Assembly: GCF_014784055.1 (NCBI RefSeq)
Contig: NZ_CP061813.1
Coordinates: forward strand, 3,730,001 to 3,794,000
Direction of reading: 5' to 3'
Length of the DNA: 64,000 nt
DNA from: Polaribacter haliotis
GTDB lineage: Bacteria > Bacteroidota > Bacteroidia > Flavobacteriales > Flavobacteriaceae
The notes under the pieces: generated by a model
What the model saw: only the letters and a program-made list of their open reading frames with translations
What the model was told of the DNA's origin: nothing
Database searches by the model: none
In this document: positions 7,985-17,306 of the stretch, in pieces
How positions within the stretch are numbered: position 1 is the first letter of the stretch
Layout of the letters: every line of letters begins with the position of its first letter
Translations under genes and position numbers: made by a program

Positions 7985-9175
7985 ATGATTATAGAACCAA
8001 GAACAAGAGGCTTTATCTGTTTAACTTCACATCCAACAGGTTGTGAACAAAACGTAAAAAATCAAATAGAATATGTAAAATCGAAAGGAGAAATTGAAGG
8101 CGCTAAAAAAGTGTTGGTAATTGGTTCTTCCACAGGTTTTGGTTTGGCATCTAGAATTACAAGTGCTTTTGGGTCTGATGCAGCAACAATTGGTGTATTT
8201 TTCGATAAACCTTCTACAGAAGGAAGACCAGGTTCACCAGGATATTACAATACTGCTGCTTTCGAAAAAGAAGCACATAAAGCAGGTTTATATGCAAAAA
8301 GCATCAATGGAGATGCATTTTCTAACGAAATAAAACAACAAGTTGTAGACTTAATCAAAAAAGATTTAGGTCAAGTAGATTTGGTAATTTATAGTTTGGC
8401 TTCACCAGTAAGAACGCATCCAGATTCTGGAAAAAGATTTAAGTCTGTTTTAAAACCAATTGGAGAGGTTTTTACAAATAAAACAGTAGATTTTCATACA
8501 GGAAATGTGTCGGAAATTTCAATAAATCCTGCAGAAGGAGAAGATATTGAAAACACAGTTACTGTAATGGGAGGAGAAGATTGGAAAATGTGGATGGATG
8601 CTTTAAAAGCCGAAAACTTACTTTCTGAAGGCGCAACCACAGTTGCCTATTCTTATATTGGCCCAGATGTTACCAAACCAGTTTACAGAAATGGAACAAT
8701 TGGTGCAGCAAAAGATCATTTAGAAGCAACTGCATTTGAAATTACTGACGAGTTAAAATCGATAGGTGGAAAAGCATATGTATCCGTAAATAAGGCCTTA
8801 GTAACACAAGCAAGCTCTGCAATTCCAGTAATTCCTTTATATATTTCTTTGTTATATAAAGTAATGAAAGAAAAAGGAATTCACGAAGGTTGTATAGAGC
8901 AAATTCAGCGTTTGTACAGCGAAAGATTATATACAGGTGAAGAAATTCCTTTAGACGAAAAAGGAAGAATTAGAATCGACGATTGGGAAATGTATGAAGA
9001 TGTGCAGGAAGAAGTTATGGAACTTTGGAAAACTGCAACTACCGAAAATTTATCAGAAATTGGAGACTTAGAAGGATATAGTAACGATTTTTATAATTTA
9101 TTCGGTTTTAAAGTTCCTGGAGTAGATTATGATAAAGATGTAAATGAAATGGTAGCAATGCCAAGTGAAAAATAA
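7985..9175 (+). CDS. fabV: FabV-type enoyl-[acyl-carrier-protein] reductase (NADH)
   Basis: A 396-residue short-chain-dehydrogenase-superfamily enzyme of the FabV/trans-2-enoyl-CoA reductase family, which reduces the enoyl intermediate in fatty acid elongation. The nucleotide-binding motif GSSTGFGLASR is at residues 47-57 and the extended active-site motif Y-x8-K is intact (Tyr234, Lys243). Length is standard for FabV. It follows purC by 12 bp. A second, unrelated-subfamily enoyl reductase (fabI) is present at 37252, so this organism has two. FabV enzymes are known for low sensitivity to FabI inhibitors; whether this one is used in ACP or CoA chemistry cannot be told from sequence. Confidence 0.95.
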   Translation: MIIEPRTRGFICLTSHPTGCEQNVKNQIEYVKSKGEIEGAKKVLVIGSSTGFGLASRITSAFGSDAATIGVFFDKPSTEGRPGSPGYYNTAAFEKEAHKAGLYAKSINGDAFSNEIKQQVVDLIKKDLGQVDLVIYSLASPVRTHPDSGKRFKSVLKPIGEVFTNKTVDFHTGNVSEISINPAEGEDIENTVTVMGGEDWKMWMDALKAENLLSEGATTVAYSYIGPDVTKPVYRNGTIGAAKDHLEATAFEITDELKSIGGKAYVSVNKALVTQASSAIPVIPLYISLLYKVMKEKGIHEGCIEQIQRLYSERLYTGEEIPLDEKGRIRIDDWEMYEDVQEEVMELWKTATTENLSEIGDLEGYSNDFYNLFGFKVPGVDYDKDVNEMVAMPSEK

Positions 9176-9181
9176 ATAGAA

Positions 9182-9976
9182 TTGACAAAAAAAATAATAT
9201 TCTTCTTCATTCTTTTTCTTTTTTGTAGAGCACTTTTTGCTCAGGAAAAGAAAGAGAATAAAGTTGTTGTAAAAGTACTCAGTTTTAATATTCTTCATGG
9301 AGCAACAACGAATGGAAGTTTCGATTTAGATATTATTGCAAACGTTATTAAAAAAGCAGATGCAGATTTTGTCTCGCTACAAGAAGTAGATTTTAAAACA
9401 AATAGAGCCAAAAAGTATGATTTACCAACAGAGTTGGGATATCGTACTAAAATGGCTTCTGTTTTTGGAAGAGCTATGTATTATGATGGAGGAGAATATG
9501 GAGAAGGAATTCTCTCTAAATCTTCTTTTTTGTCTACAAGAAATGTAGCTTTACCATATTCAAAAGGTAATGAACCAAGAGCTGCTTTGGAAGTAACAAC
9601 AGTTTTAAAAACTGGTGATACAATTTCGTTTATTGGAACCCATTTAGATCATTTAAAAGAAGATACAGATAGAGTTTTACAAGCAAAAGCGATTAATAAA
9701 GCATTTGCAAACAACAAATATCCAACAATATTATCTGGAGATTTAAATGATACTCCAAATAGTAATGCCATTAATATTTTAGAATCTTATTGGAAAGCTT
9801 CATACATGAAGAAAAATACATTATTAACTTTTCCTTCAAACAAACCAGTTGAAAAGATAGATTATGTACTATTTTATCCAAGAAATAAGTGGAAAGTAGT
9901 TTTTAGAGAAACAATTTGCGATACAATAGCTTCTGACCATTGTGCATATTTAGTTACTTTAGAATTAGTTAAATAA
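9182..9976 (+). CDS. Secreted endonuclease/exonuclease/phosphatase-family hydrolase
   Basis: A 264-residue EEP-fold hydrolase with a signal peptide (KKIIFFFILFLFCRALFAQ). Motifs typical of the fold are present in order: VLSFNILHG (Asn near residue 36), SLQEVD (metal-binding Glu), GTHLDH, GDLNDTPNS and SDHCAYLV (catalytic Asp-His) at the C-terminus. Substrates in the family range from DNA to phospholipids and phosphoinositides; this short secreted type is not further defined. The start is TTG, 6 bp after fabV, chosen because the signal peptide begins right there. Confidence 0.87.
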   Translation: MTKKIIFFFILFLFCRALFAQEKKENKVVVKVLSFNILHGATTNGSFDLDIIANVIKKADADFVSLQEVDFKTNRAKKYDLPTELGYRTKMASVFGRAMYYDGGEYGEGILSKSSFLSTRNVALPYSKGNEPRAALEVTTVLKTGDTISFIGTHLDHLKEDTDRVLQAKAINKAFANNKYPTILSGDLNDTPNSNAINILESYWKASYMKKNTLLTFPSNKPVEKIDYVLFYPRNKWKVVFRETICDTIASDHCAYLVTLELVK

Positions 9977-9980
9977 CTTT

Positions 9981-10463
9981 ATGAAAACTGTAACCATAAA
10001 ACAATTAAAAGACGAAGTTGCTCATAAAACTGCAGATGAGTTAAAAGAGTTGTGTTTGCAATTGGCGAGGTTTAAAAAAGAAAATAAAGAATTATTGGGC
10101 TATTTATTATTTGAGTCTCATAATGAAGAAATGTATATAGACTCTATTAAGGAGGAAGTAGATACCTTATTTGAAGAAATAAATACCAAGAATTATTTTT
10201 ATATTAGAAAAGGTGCTCGAAAAATTTTAACGTTTATAAAAAAACACATTCGTTATTCTAAAAAGAAAGAAACAGAAGTAGAATTATTACTGTATTTCTG
10301 TAAGAAAATGAAAGCATTTAGGCCTTCTATAAAAAGAAGCACACGTTTGCAGAGTATTTTTGGAACTCAGGTTAAAATGATTAAAAGAATAATCGACAAA
10401 TTACACGAAGACCTACAATACGATTATCAATTAGAATTAGACGAATTGTTAGAAAATGACTAA
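9981..10463 (+). CDS. Uncharacterised helical protein
   Basis: A 160-residue, strongly charged, mainly alpha-helical cytoplasmic protein without signal peptide or membrane segment. The N-terminal part (KTVTIKQLKDEVAHKTADEL) resembles a short helical bundle, and a basic stretch ARKILTFIKKHIRYSKKKE lies near residue 80. I recognise no domain. It begins 4 bp after the EEP hydrolase and overlaps the next gene by 8 bp, so the pair is probably co-translated. Confidence 0.72.
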   Translation: MKTVTIKQLKDEVAHKTADELKELCLQLARFKKENKELLGYLLFESHNEEMYIDSIKEEVDTLFEEINTKNYFYIRKGARKILTFIKKHIRYSKKKETEVELLLYFCKKMKAFRPSIKRSTRLQSIFGTQVKMIKRIIDKLHEDLQYDYQLELDELLEND

Positions 10464-10824
10464 AGAAAGACCAGTTATAAGTGGGTTAATAAATGAAGGA
10501 ACTTCAGAAATAGAGTTGTTTCAAAATAAAACTTTACGTACCATTATTAAGATGCAACATGTTTTGTTAATCGATTCTTTTAAACATTACCTTCAAAAAA
10601 GAAAAATTGATTTTGTTGTTTTATCAGAACAAAAAAAGAGAAGTAGAATTTCGAGTGTTTTTAAAACTGATAATAATTACAAAAACATCAATTTAGGCTT
10701 TATTATAGGACATTTTTCCAAAGATGAATTTGATTTCTACACTATTAATTCATCAGAAATTAATAGAAGAATTTTACAAATAATTGCACAAAGAATTAGA
10801 GATAGTATTACTGAAATATTATAA
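10456..10824 (+). CDS. Uncharacterised small flavobacterial protein
   Basis: A 122-residue protein of a type often carried along in flavobacterial genomes under the doubtful label glyoxalase; no glyoxalase metal ligands are evident. The sequence includes NEGTSEIELFQNKTLR, a helix with MQHVLLIDSFKHYLQKRK, and a conserved-looking GHFSKDEFDFY near residue 75. It overlaps the preceding gene by 8 bp and is followed immediately by a terminator hairpin, so it ends this transcription unit. Function unknown. Confidence 0.72.
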   Translation: MTKERPVISGLINEGTSEIELFQNKTLRTIIKMQHVLLIDSFKHYLQKRKIDFVVLSEQKKRSRISSVFKTDNNYKNINLGFIIGHFSKDEFDFYTINSSEINRRILQIIAQRIRDSITEIL

Positions 10825-10827
10825 AAA

Positions 10828-10855
10828 AAGTCGCTACATTAAAATGTAACGACTT
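10828..10855 (+). terminator. Intrinsic terminator hairpin after the 9.98-10.8 kb gene pair
   Basis: Inverted repeat with arms 10828-10840 and 10843-10855 (AAGTCG-TACATT pairing with AATGTA-CGACTT, one internal mismatch) and a 2-base loop, beginning 4 bp after the stop codon at 10824. The run of T after it is weak but the stem is strong. Confidence 0.75.
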
Positions 10856-11024
10856 CTATCAATCAACCAAAATCTTCTTATTTAGAAAATTATACTTTAA
10901 AGTATAAAATCACAGCTAGAAGCCAGCTGTTAAACAATTTTTTTACACAACAAATTTAAGATATAAAATTTATTTTTTGTTTAATAAAATGTTAAAATTA
11001 TTAAACAATAGAAATTAAAATTAA

Positions 11025-11053
11025 AAATAACCTCAATTGTTTTGAGGTTATTT
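11025..11053 (-). terminator. Intrinsic terminator of the TerC-family gene (possibly bidirectional)
   Basis: Perfect 12-bp inverted repeat: arms 11025-11036 and 11042-11053 (AAATAACCTCAA / TTGAGGTTATTT) with a 5-base loop, 21 bp beyond the stop of the leftward gene that ends at 11075. T-rich on both sides, so it may stop transcription in both directions. The rest of 10856-11024 is AT-rich DNA with no gene that I can support. Confidence 0.8.
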
Positions 11054-11074
11054 CTTTTATATTTTGTTTAAAAA

Positions 11075-11884
11075 TTATTTTTTTTCTAAAAGTTGTTTTT
11101 GTTTTAATAATTTTTTTTGATAGCTTCCTTGTACTACATCTACAATAATTAAAATTGCCAATACAAAGTAAAAAGTTGTTTTACTCATTGGTACAATTTC
11201 GTTCCCAAATAATTTTAAATGTGCTAAATGCCCACCTTCAGTAACCAACATTATCCCAACAATAAAAAGTATAAATAAACCTAAAACTTCGTACATTCTA
11301 TTTTTAGATAAGAAAACTGAAATTTTATCAGCCATAAAAAGCATTAGTAATCCACTAATTACAATAGCAATAGCCATAATAATAAAAGCAGTAGTCGTAT
11401 TTTCAATTTCACTTGTTAAACCAATTGCTGCTAAAATAGAATCGAAAGAAAAAACTAAATTCATTAAAACAATACTAAAAATAACTGCTTTAGAAGATTT
11501 AGATCCTTTATCGATAGCCATTTCAGAAACTTCAAGTCCTTTAGTAGAAATCATGTGCCAGATTTCTTTAATTGCTGTATATATAATAAAACCACCACCT
11601 AATAAAACAATAATACTATGTCCATTAAAAGCGAAACTAACTATATCTTCAACTTTTGCTGTTAAAAATGAAAAAGGTTCTTGAAAATAATCGATAATAG
11701 AAACCAATAAAAATAATAAAACAATTCTTAAAATAATGGCGATTAGAATTCCATTTTTTCTAACTTTTTTCTGGTCAACTACTGGGGCTTTTTTAGATTC
11801 TAACGAAATGTATAATAAATTATCAAAACCTAAAACGGCTTGTAACATAACTAACATTAAAAGTGTAAATATATTTTCTAACAT
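11075..11884 (-). CDS. TerC-family integral membrane protein
   Basis: A 269-residue protein with about seven to eight transmembrane helices. Helix 1 carries GFDNLLYISL near residue 19, and a later helix has NLVFSFDSILAAIGL near residue 143; these acidic residues within helices are the hallmark of the TerC/Alx/MarC-related group, now mostly linked with manganese or other metal-ion export. The C-terminus is basic. It is a single leftward gene with its own terminator at 11025-11053. Which metal it handles is not shown. Confidence 0.88.
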   Translation of the reverse strand: MLENIFTLLMLVMLQAVLGFDNLLYISLESKKAPVVDQKKVRKNGILIAIILRIVLLFLLVSIIDYFQEPFSFLTAKVEDIVSFAFNGHSIIVLLGGGFIIYTAIKEIWHMISTKGLEVSEMAIDKGSKSSKAVIFSIVLMNLVFSFDSILAAIGLTSEIENTTTAFIIMAIAIVISGLLMLFMADKISVFLSKNRMYEVLGLFILFIVGIMLVTEGGHLAHLKLFGNEIVPMSKTTFYFVLAILIIVDVVQGSYQKKLLKQKQLLEKK

Positions 11885-12129
11885 TTTTTTATTTTTTTAT
11901 TAATGCCTTCAAAGATATTTGGAATGAATTAGATGTGCAAATAGAAGTCTTTATTAATTCCCTTTTTTAAGGTGTTTTTAAAGTAGGAAGTTTCTGCCTT
12001 AGTTTTCAGTTCCAGTTTTCAGTTACTAAACTTTGCTTTTTTTTTGATAAAAAAATAAACATACAAAGCGCAACCATCTGTAAAATCGGTGAAATTTGTG
12101 TCAAAAAAACGTATTTAAATAATATCAAC

Positions 12130-12897
12130 TTAAAACAAATACTTAATCAAAATACGAACACTTACAAAAGCAATCAAAATTGCAGTGGCTTTTTTAAGCT
12201 GAATAGGAGTAAAATAGGTATTGCTAAGTCTGCTTCCAATTTGTCCGCCAATAAAAACAGTAATTAATAAGATGGAAGTCAGGTTCCAATCAATATAAAA
12301 ATCTGGATTCGAATATTGCCCCAATAAACCAGCAACTGAATTTACTAAAATAAAAAAACTTGCAGTTGCCGCTATTTTTTTAGGAGTATCCCAATTTGTA
12401 AGGTGTAAAAGAGGAGCTAAAAAAATTCCACCACCAATTCCAACCATTCCAGATATAAAACCTATTATTCCACCAAAACTGGCATTTTTTATTAAACTTT
12501 GTTTTTTTACCTTTTCTTCTGAAGAAATAATTCTCTTAGAAATCCACATCGTTATTGCTGCAAAAAGAAGCGTAATTCCTAAAAGAATAAAGAAGAATTG
12601 CTTACTAATTTCTATAAACCCACCTAAATAAGCCAAAGGAATACTCGTTAAAACAAGTGGAGAAATTTTTTTAAAATCAATTTTTTTTTGTTGATAAAAC
12701 AAAAACACGTTTCCAAAAACAACAACAATATTACAAAGAAGTGCAGTAGCTCTTATTTGTGTAAATACAACTCCTGTTAGCGCAAAAATCGCTAAATAGC
12801 TAGATCCACCACCAAAACCTACAGAAGAATATAATATTGCGACTGTAAAAAAAAGCAGAATAATATACCCATTTGCTAAAATAGTTTCTATAATCAT
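12130..12897 (-). CDS. TauE/SafE-family sulfite/anion exporter-like membrane protein
   Basis: A 255-residue membrane protein with about eight helices and the two internal repeats of the TauE/SafE family: YSSVGFGGGSSYLA near residue 22 and ISGMVGIGGGIFLAPLL near residue 146. The family is thought to export sulfite, sulfoacetate or related organic anions, or act on thiosulfate; the substrate here is unknown. An in-frame TTG at 12918 would add seven residues; I chose the ATG at 12897 because it begins directly before the first hydrophobic segment. The gap 11885-12129 holds AT-rich DNA with an ACTGAAAACT-like degenerate stretch near 11998-12035. Confidence 0.86.
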   Translation of the reverse strand: MIIETILANGYIILLFFTVAILYSSVGFGGGSSYLAIFALTGVVFTQIRATALLCNIVVVFGNVFLFYQQKKIDFKKISPLVLTSIPLAYLGGFIEISKQFFFILLGITLLFAAITMWISKRIISSEEKVKKQSLIKNASFGGIIGFISGMVGIGGGIFLAPLLHLTNWDTPKKIAATASFFILVNSVAGLLGQYSNPDFYIDWNLTSILLITVFIGGQIGSRLSNTYFTPIQLKKATAILIAFVSVRILIKYLF

Positions 12898-13110
12898 CCG
12901 TAAATTTATTCCTAACAAATATAATTTATATAAAGAGAGATGTTTATTTTTTAGAAAAAAAAATCGAATTAGTAAAAAGCCATCAATTCTATGTTTTAAA
13001 TTATTTATTAAATGAGTTAAGAACTATAATTATAATTAAAGCATAGAAGCATTTAAAATATAGTAAGATAAATAATTATATTGCAAAATATTAACTAAAC
13101 CAATTATAAT

Positions 13111-13365
13111 ATGTCAATTAAAAAAGAGAAAAGATATTGGAAAAAGAATCTAAAGTACTTAGTTATATTATTAACTATTTGGTTTTTAGTTTCATTTGTT
13201 TTTGGAATTCTTTTGGTGGACGAATTAAACACGATAAGGTTTGGTGGTTTTAAGCTCGGTTTTTGGTTTGCGCAACAAGGTTCTATTTACGTTTTTGTGA
13301 TACTCATTTTTGTTTATATAAGATTAATGAATAAGTTAGATAAAGAATTTGGATATAATAATTAA
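13111..13365 (+). CDS. DUF4212 small subunit of a sodium:solute symporter
   Basis: An 84-residue protein with two transmembrane helices (about 15-36 and 50-70) and the family sequence YWKKNLKYLVILLTIWFLVS at the start. DUF4212 proteins are encoded immediately before a particular type of acetate-like sodium:solute symporter, and that is the case here, with a 17-bp gap. It is presumed to be an accessory subunit of that transporter. Confidence 0.9.
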   Translation: MSIKKEKRYWKKNLKYLVILLTIWFLVSFVFGILLVDELNTIRFGGFKLGFWFAQQGSIYVFVILIFVYIRLMNKLDKEFGYNN

Positions 13366-13382
13366 TTAAAAAAAAGTATATT

Positions 13383-15068
13383 ATGAGTATTCAAGTTTGG
13401 ACATGGATTTTAGTAGGAATAACATTTACACTTTACATTGGAATTGCAATTTGGTCGAGAGCAGGTTCTACAAAAGAGTTTTATGTAGCAGGAGGTGGTG
13501 TTTCACCATTAGCAAATGGTTTGGCAACTGCTGCAGATTGGATGTCAGCCGCATCTTTTATATCTATGGCTGGTTTAATTTCTTTTAACGGTTATGATGG
13601 CTCAGTTTATTTAATGGGCTGGACTGGTGGTTATGTTCTACTAGCATTACTATTAGCACCATATTTAAGGAAATTTGGAAAATTTACAGTTCCAGATTTT
13701 ATAGGAGATCGCTATTATTCTAATGTCGCAAGAAGTGTAGCTGTATTTTGTGCGCTTTTAGTTTCATTTACCTACGTTGCTGGTCAAATGCGTGGTGTAG
13801 GTTTAGTTTTTTCTCGTTTTTTAGAAGTAGATATTAATACAGGTGTAATTATAGGGATGATAATAGTTCTTTTTTATGCAGTTTTAGGAGGAATGAAAGG
13901 AATAACTTATACACAAGTTGCACAATATTGTGTGTTGATTTTTGCTTTTATGGTTCCTGCAATTTTTATTTCTATTCAAATGACAGGAAATCCTATTCCA
14001 CAATTAGGTTTTGGTGGTATGGACGAAAATGGAGTTTATTTATTAGATAAATTAGATGGTTTGCACAAAGAATTAGGTTTTGCAGCATATACATCTGGAA
14101 GCAAATCTACCTTAGATGTATTTTTAATTACAGCAGCTTTAATGTTTGGAACAGCTGGTTTACCCCATGTAATTGTACGTTTTTTTACAGTTAAAAAAGT
14201 TGCGGATGCAAGAAAGTCTGCAGGGTGGGCATTATTATTAATTGCAGTTTTGTATACAGCAGCTCCAGCAATTTCTGTGTTTTCTAGAACAAATTTAATT
14301 GAAACAGTAAGTAATAAAGAATATGCTAATTTACCAGAATGGTTTACAAACTGGGAAAAAACAGGTTTAATTACTTTTGATGATAAAAATAAAGACGGTA
14401 AAGTTCAATATTTGGCAGATGTTTCTAAAAATGAGTTAATAGTTGATAAAGATATAATGGTTTTGGCTAACCCAGAAATTGCAGGTTTACCGAATTGGGT
14501 AATTGCTTTAGTAGCTGCAGGAGCTTTAGCAGCAGCTTTATCTACAGCAGCAGGTTTGTTATTAGTAATATCTGCATCAGTTTCTCATGATTTAATAAAG
14601 AAAATGATTAACCCTAATATTACAGAAAAAGGAGAGTTAATCGCAGCAAGATTAGCGGCAGTAGTTGCAGTTTGTGTTGCAGGTTATTTCGGGATTAATC
14701 CACCAGATTTTGTGGCAGCCACAGTAGCTTTAGCTTTTGGTTTAGCAGCAGCTTCTTTTTTTCCAGCAATTATTTTAGGAATTTTTAGTAAAAGAATAAA
14801 TAAAGAAGGTGCCATAACAGGTATGGTTGTAGGTATCTTATTAATGCTTTTTTATATGATGAAATTCAAATTCGATTGGTTTGGAGGAGGAACAAAAGAA
14901 AACTGGTGGTTTGGTGTTTCACCAGAAGGTTTTGGTACAATTGCTATGTTTGCAAACTTTATAATTGCCATCTTAATTTCTAGAATAACACCAGCACCTC
15001 CACAAAATGTTCAAGAAATAGTCGAAAATATAAGAATTCCAAGTGGAGCAGGAGAGGCAACACATTAA
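13383..15068 (+). CDS. Sodium:solute symporter, acetate-permease (ActP) type
   Basis: A 561-residue integral membrane protein of the SSS family with about 13 helices. The start (IWSRAGSTKEFYVAGGGVSP) and the segment GLATAADWMSAASFISMAG near residue 46 are characteristic of the ActP-like subfamily paired with DUF4212. A soluble loop at about residues 300-365 contains DDKNKDGKVQY, an EF-hand-like acidic stretch. The gene sits between the DUF4212 subunit and acs, which points to sodium-driven uptake of acetate or another short organic acid that acs then activates. Confidence 0.93.
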   Translation: MSIQVWTWILVGITFTLYIGIAIWSRAGSTKEFYVAGGGVSPLANGLATAADWMSAASFISMAGLISFNGYDGSVYLMGWTGGYVLLALLLAPYLRKFGKFTVPDFIGDRYYSNVARSVAVFCALLVSFTYVAGQMRGVGLVFSRFLEVDINTGVIIGMIIVLFYAVLGGMKGITYTQVAQYCVLIFAFMVPAIFISIQMTGNPIPQLGFGGMDENGVYLLDKLDGLHKELGFAAYTSGSKSTLDVFLITAALMFGTAGLPHVIVRFFTVKKVADARKSAGWALLLIAVLYTAAPAISVFSRTNLIETVSNKEYANLPEWFTNWEKTGLITFDDKNKDGKVQYLADVSKNELIVDKDIMVLANPEIAGLPNWVIALVAAGALAAALSTAAGLLLVISASVSHDLIKKMINPNITEKGELIAARLAAVVAVCVAGYFGINPPDFVAATVALAFGLAAASFFPAIILGIFSKRINKEGAITGMVVGILLMLFYMMKFKFDWFGGGTKENWWFGVSPEGFGTIAMFANFIIAILISRITPAPPQNVQEIVENIRIPSGAGEATH

Positions 15069-15252
15069 TTAAATCAAAGTATTTTGTTTTTTTGTCGTAG
15101 AATTAATGTTGTAGGTAGAAAAAATGATATAGTAATTTTTATTTTTTATAATTTTCAACAACTTAAAAAAGCACTTAAAATTGACCATTTTACCCCCTAA
15201 AAAAGAAAAATAAATATATATTTTTAAAGTCTCTTAAAAAATAAACCGAATT
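15069..15252. other. Gap upstream of acs with a TACCCCCTAA site
   Basis: This 184-bp AT-rich gap holds no gene. A GC-rich word, TACCCCCTAA, stands out at 15191-15200, about 50 bp before the acs ATG; similar words in the opposite sense occur at 28410 and 28481. It could be a regulator binding site for acs, which is only an inference. Confidence 0.3.
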
Positions 15253-17160
15253 ATGAGTAATTACCATATTAAACATTTAGAAGAATATTATCAAGTTTAT
15301 AGAAAATCGATTCGTGAACCCGAAAACTTTTGGGAAGAAGTTGCAGAGGAGCATTTTTTATGGCGTAAAAAATGGGATAAAGTTTTAGAATGGGATTTCT
15401 CGAAACCAGAAATTAAATGGTTCGAAGGTGCAAAACTAAATATTACAGAAAATTGTATAGATAGGCATTTGGCAACTCGTGGAGATAAAACAGCCATTTT
15501 ATTTGAGCCAAATGATCCAAAAGAACCAGCAGAGCATATCACATATAAACAATTGCATAAAAGAGTAAATCAGTTTGCAAATGTTTTAAAAGAAAATGGA
15601 GTTAAAAAAGGAGACAGAGTATGTATTTACGTTCCTATGATTCCAGAACTGGCAATTTCACTTTTGGCTTGTGCTAGAATTGGAGCGATTCATTCTGTAG
15701 TTTTTGCAGGATTTTCTTCCACAGCATTATCCACGAGAATAAATGATTCCGATTGCAAAATAGTAATAACTGCAGATGGTTCTTACAGAGGAAAAAAAAC
15801 AATCGACTTAAAAGGAATTGTAGATGAAGCTTTAGAAAGTTGTGCAGGTGTTAAAACCGTTTTAGTTGCAAAAAGAATAAATTCGGATATTCATATGGAA
15901 GAAGGTCGTGACAAATGGTTGCAACCACTTTTAGACGAAGCTTCCACAGAATGTACAGCAGAAGTAATGGATGCAGAAGATCCGTTATTTATTTTATACA
16001 CTTCTGGTTCTACAGGAAAGCCAAAAGGAATGGTTCATACAACAGGTGGTTATATGGTTTACACAGCTTATACCTTTAAAAATGCTTTTCAATATACAGA
16101 AAACGATGTGTATTGGTGTACTGCAGATATTGGATGGATTACAGGACATTCCTATATTGTTTACGGCCCATTAGCAAATGGAGCAACCACTGTTTTATTT
16201 GAAGGTGTTCCAAGTTATCCTGATTTTGGAAGATTTTGGGATATTGTAGAAAAGCACAAAATCAATCAATTTTATACAGCACCAACAGCAATTAGAGCTT
16301 TGGCAAAACAAGGAACAGAATTGGTAGATAAATACGATTTATCTTCTTTAAAAGTTTTAGGTTCTGTTGGAGAACCCATAAACGAAGAGGCTTGGCATTG
16401 GTATAATGATAATGTAGGGAAAAAGAAAAGTCCGATTATAGATTCTTGGTGGCAAACTGAAACTGGTGGAATTATGATTACTCCAATTCCTTATGTTACC
16501 CCAACAAAACCTACCTACGCAACTTTACCTTTTATAGGAATTCAACCTGCTTTAATGGACGAAAATGGAGACGAATTAAAAGGAAACCAAGTAGAAGGAA
16601 GATTGTGTATTAAATTTCCTTGGCCAAGTATTGCTAGAACTATTTGGGGAAATCACCAACGTTATAAAGAAACCTATTTTTCTGCATTCGATAATATGTA
16701 TTTTACTGGTGATGGAGCATTAAGAGATGAAGTTGGGTATTACAGAATTACAGGTAGAGTAGATGATGTAATTATTGTTTCTGGCCATAATTTAGGAACA
16801 GCACCAATTGAAGATGCAATAAATGAGCATCCTGCAGTTGCAGAAAGTGCCATTGTTGGTTTTCCACACGATGTTAAAGGAAGTGCTTTGTATGGTTATG
16901 TAATTTTGAAAGATGCTGGGGAAAGCAGAAACCACGATAATTTAAGAAAAGAAATCAATCAAATTATTACAGAACATATTGGGCCGATTGCAAAGTTAGA
17001 TAAAATTCAATTTTCGGAAGGATTACCAAAAACACGTTCTGGGAAAATTATGAGACGTATTTTACGTAAAATAGCTTCCAATGAAATGGATAATTTAGGA
17101 GATACAAGTACATTGTTAAACCCAGAAGTGGTTCAAAATATTATAGATAATCGAATGTAA
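15253..17160 (+). CDS. acs: Acetyl-CoA synthetase (acetate--CoA ligase, AMP-forming)
   Basis: A 635-residue adenylate-forming enzyme that turns acetate, ATP and CoA into acetyl-CoA. The N-terminal ACAS domain is followed by the AMP-binding core with P-loop YTSGSTGKPKG at residues 249-259, the motif DSWWQTETGG near 398, the hinge region GRVDDVIIVSGHNLGT near 510, and the C-terminal SGKIMRRILRK with the catalytic Lys that is a known acetylation target in this family. The sequence is full length and intact. It is downstream of the symporter pair, in a layout consistent with acetate scavenging, but the 184-bp gap suggests a separate promoter. Confidence 0.96.
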   Translation: MSNYHIKHLEEYYQVYRKSIREPENFWEEVAEEHFLWRKKWDKVLEWDFSKPEIKWFEGAKLNITENCIDRHLATRGDKTAILFEPNDPKEPAEHITYKQLHKRVNQFANVLKENGVKKGDRVCIYVPMIPELAISLLACARIGAIHSVVFAGFSSTALSTRINDSDCKIVITADGSYRGKKTIDLKGIVDEALESCAGVKTVLVAKRINSDIHMEEGRDKWLQPLLDEASTECTAEVMDAEDPLFILYTSGSTGKPKGMVHTTGGYMVYTAYTFKNAFQYTENDVYWCTADIGWITGHSYIVYGPLANGATTVLFEGVPSYPDFGRFWDIVEKHKINQFYTAPTAIRALAKQGTELVDKYDLSSLKVLGSVGEPINEEAWHWYNDNVGKKKSPIIDSWWQTETGGIMITPIPYVTPTKPTYATLPFIGIQPALMDENGDELKGNQVEGRLCIKFPWPSIARTIWGNHQRYKETYFSAFDNMYFTGDGALRDEVGYYRITGRVDDVIIVSGHNLGTAPIEDAINEHPAVAESAIVGFPHDVKGSALYGYVILKDAGESRNHDNLRKEINQIITEHIGPIAKLDKIQFSEGLPKTRSGKIMRRILRKIASNEMDNLGDTSTLLNPEVVQNIIDNRM

Positions 17161-17180
17161 ATACAATTAATATAATAATT

Positions 17181-17213
17181 AGACCTGTTAAGTTTTAAAA
17201 ACCTGACAGGTCT
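17181..17213 (+). terminator. Terminator hairpin after acs
   Basis: Arms AGACCTGT (17181-17188) and ACAGGTCT (17206-17213), with a partly self-complementary AAGTTTTAAAAACC loop that can extend the stem, followed by TTTTT. It lies 20 bp after the acs stop codon. Similar gacctgacaggt hairpins are frequent in flavobacterial gaps. Confidence 0.8.
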
Positions 17214-17306
17214 TTTTAGTTATTGTAACTTTGTAAATATGTCATGCTACTCTCTAATGGCATATAAATTGACAATTAGAAGTAAATTACATTCTTAACA
17301 TATTTT

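Noticed and set aside
15730..15740. TTATCCAC, similar to a DnaA box
   Set aside because: A single match inside acs far from any origin-like region; expected by chance.
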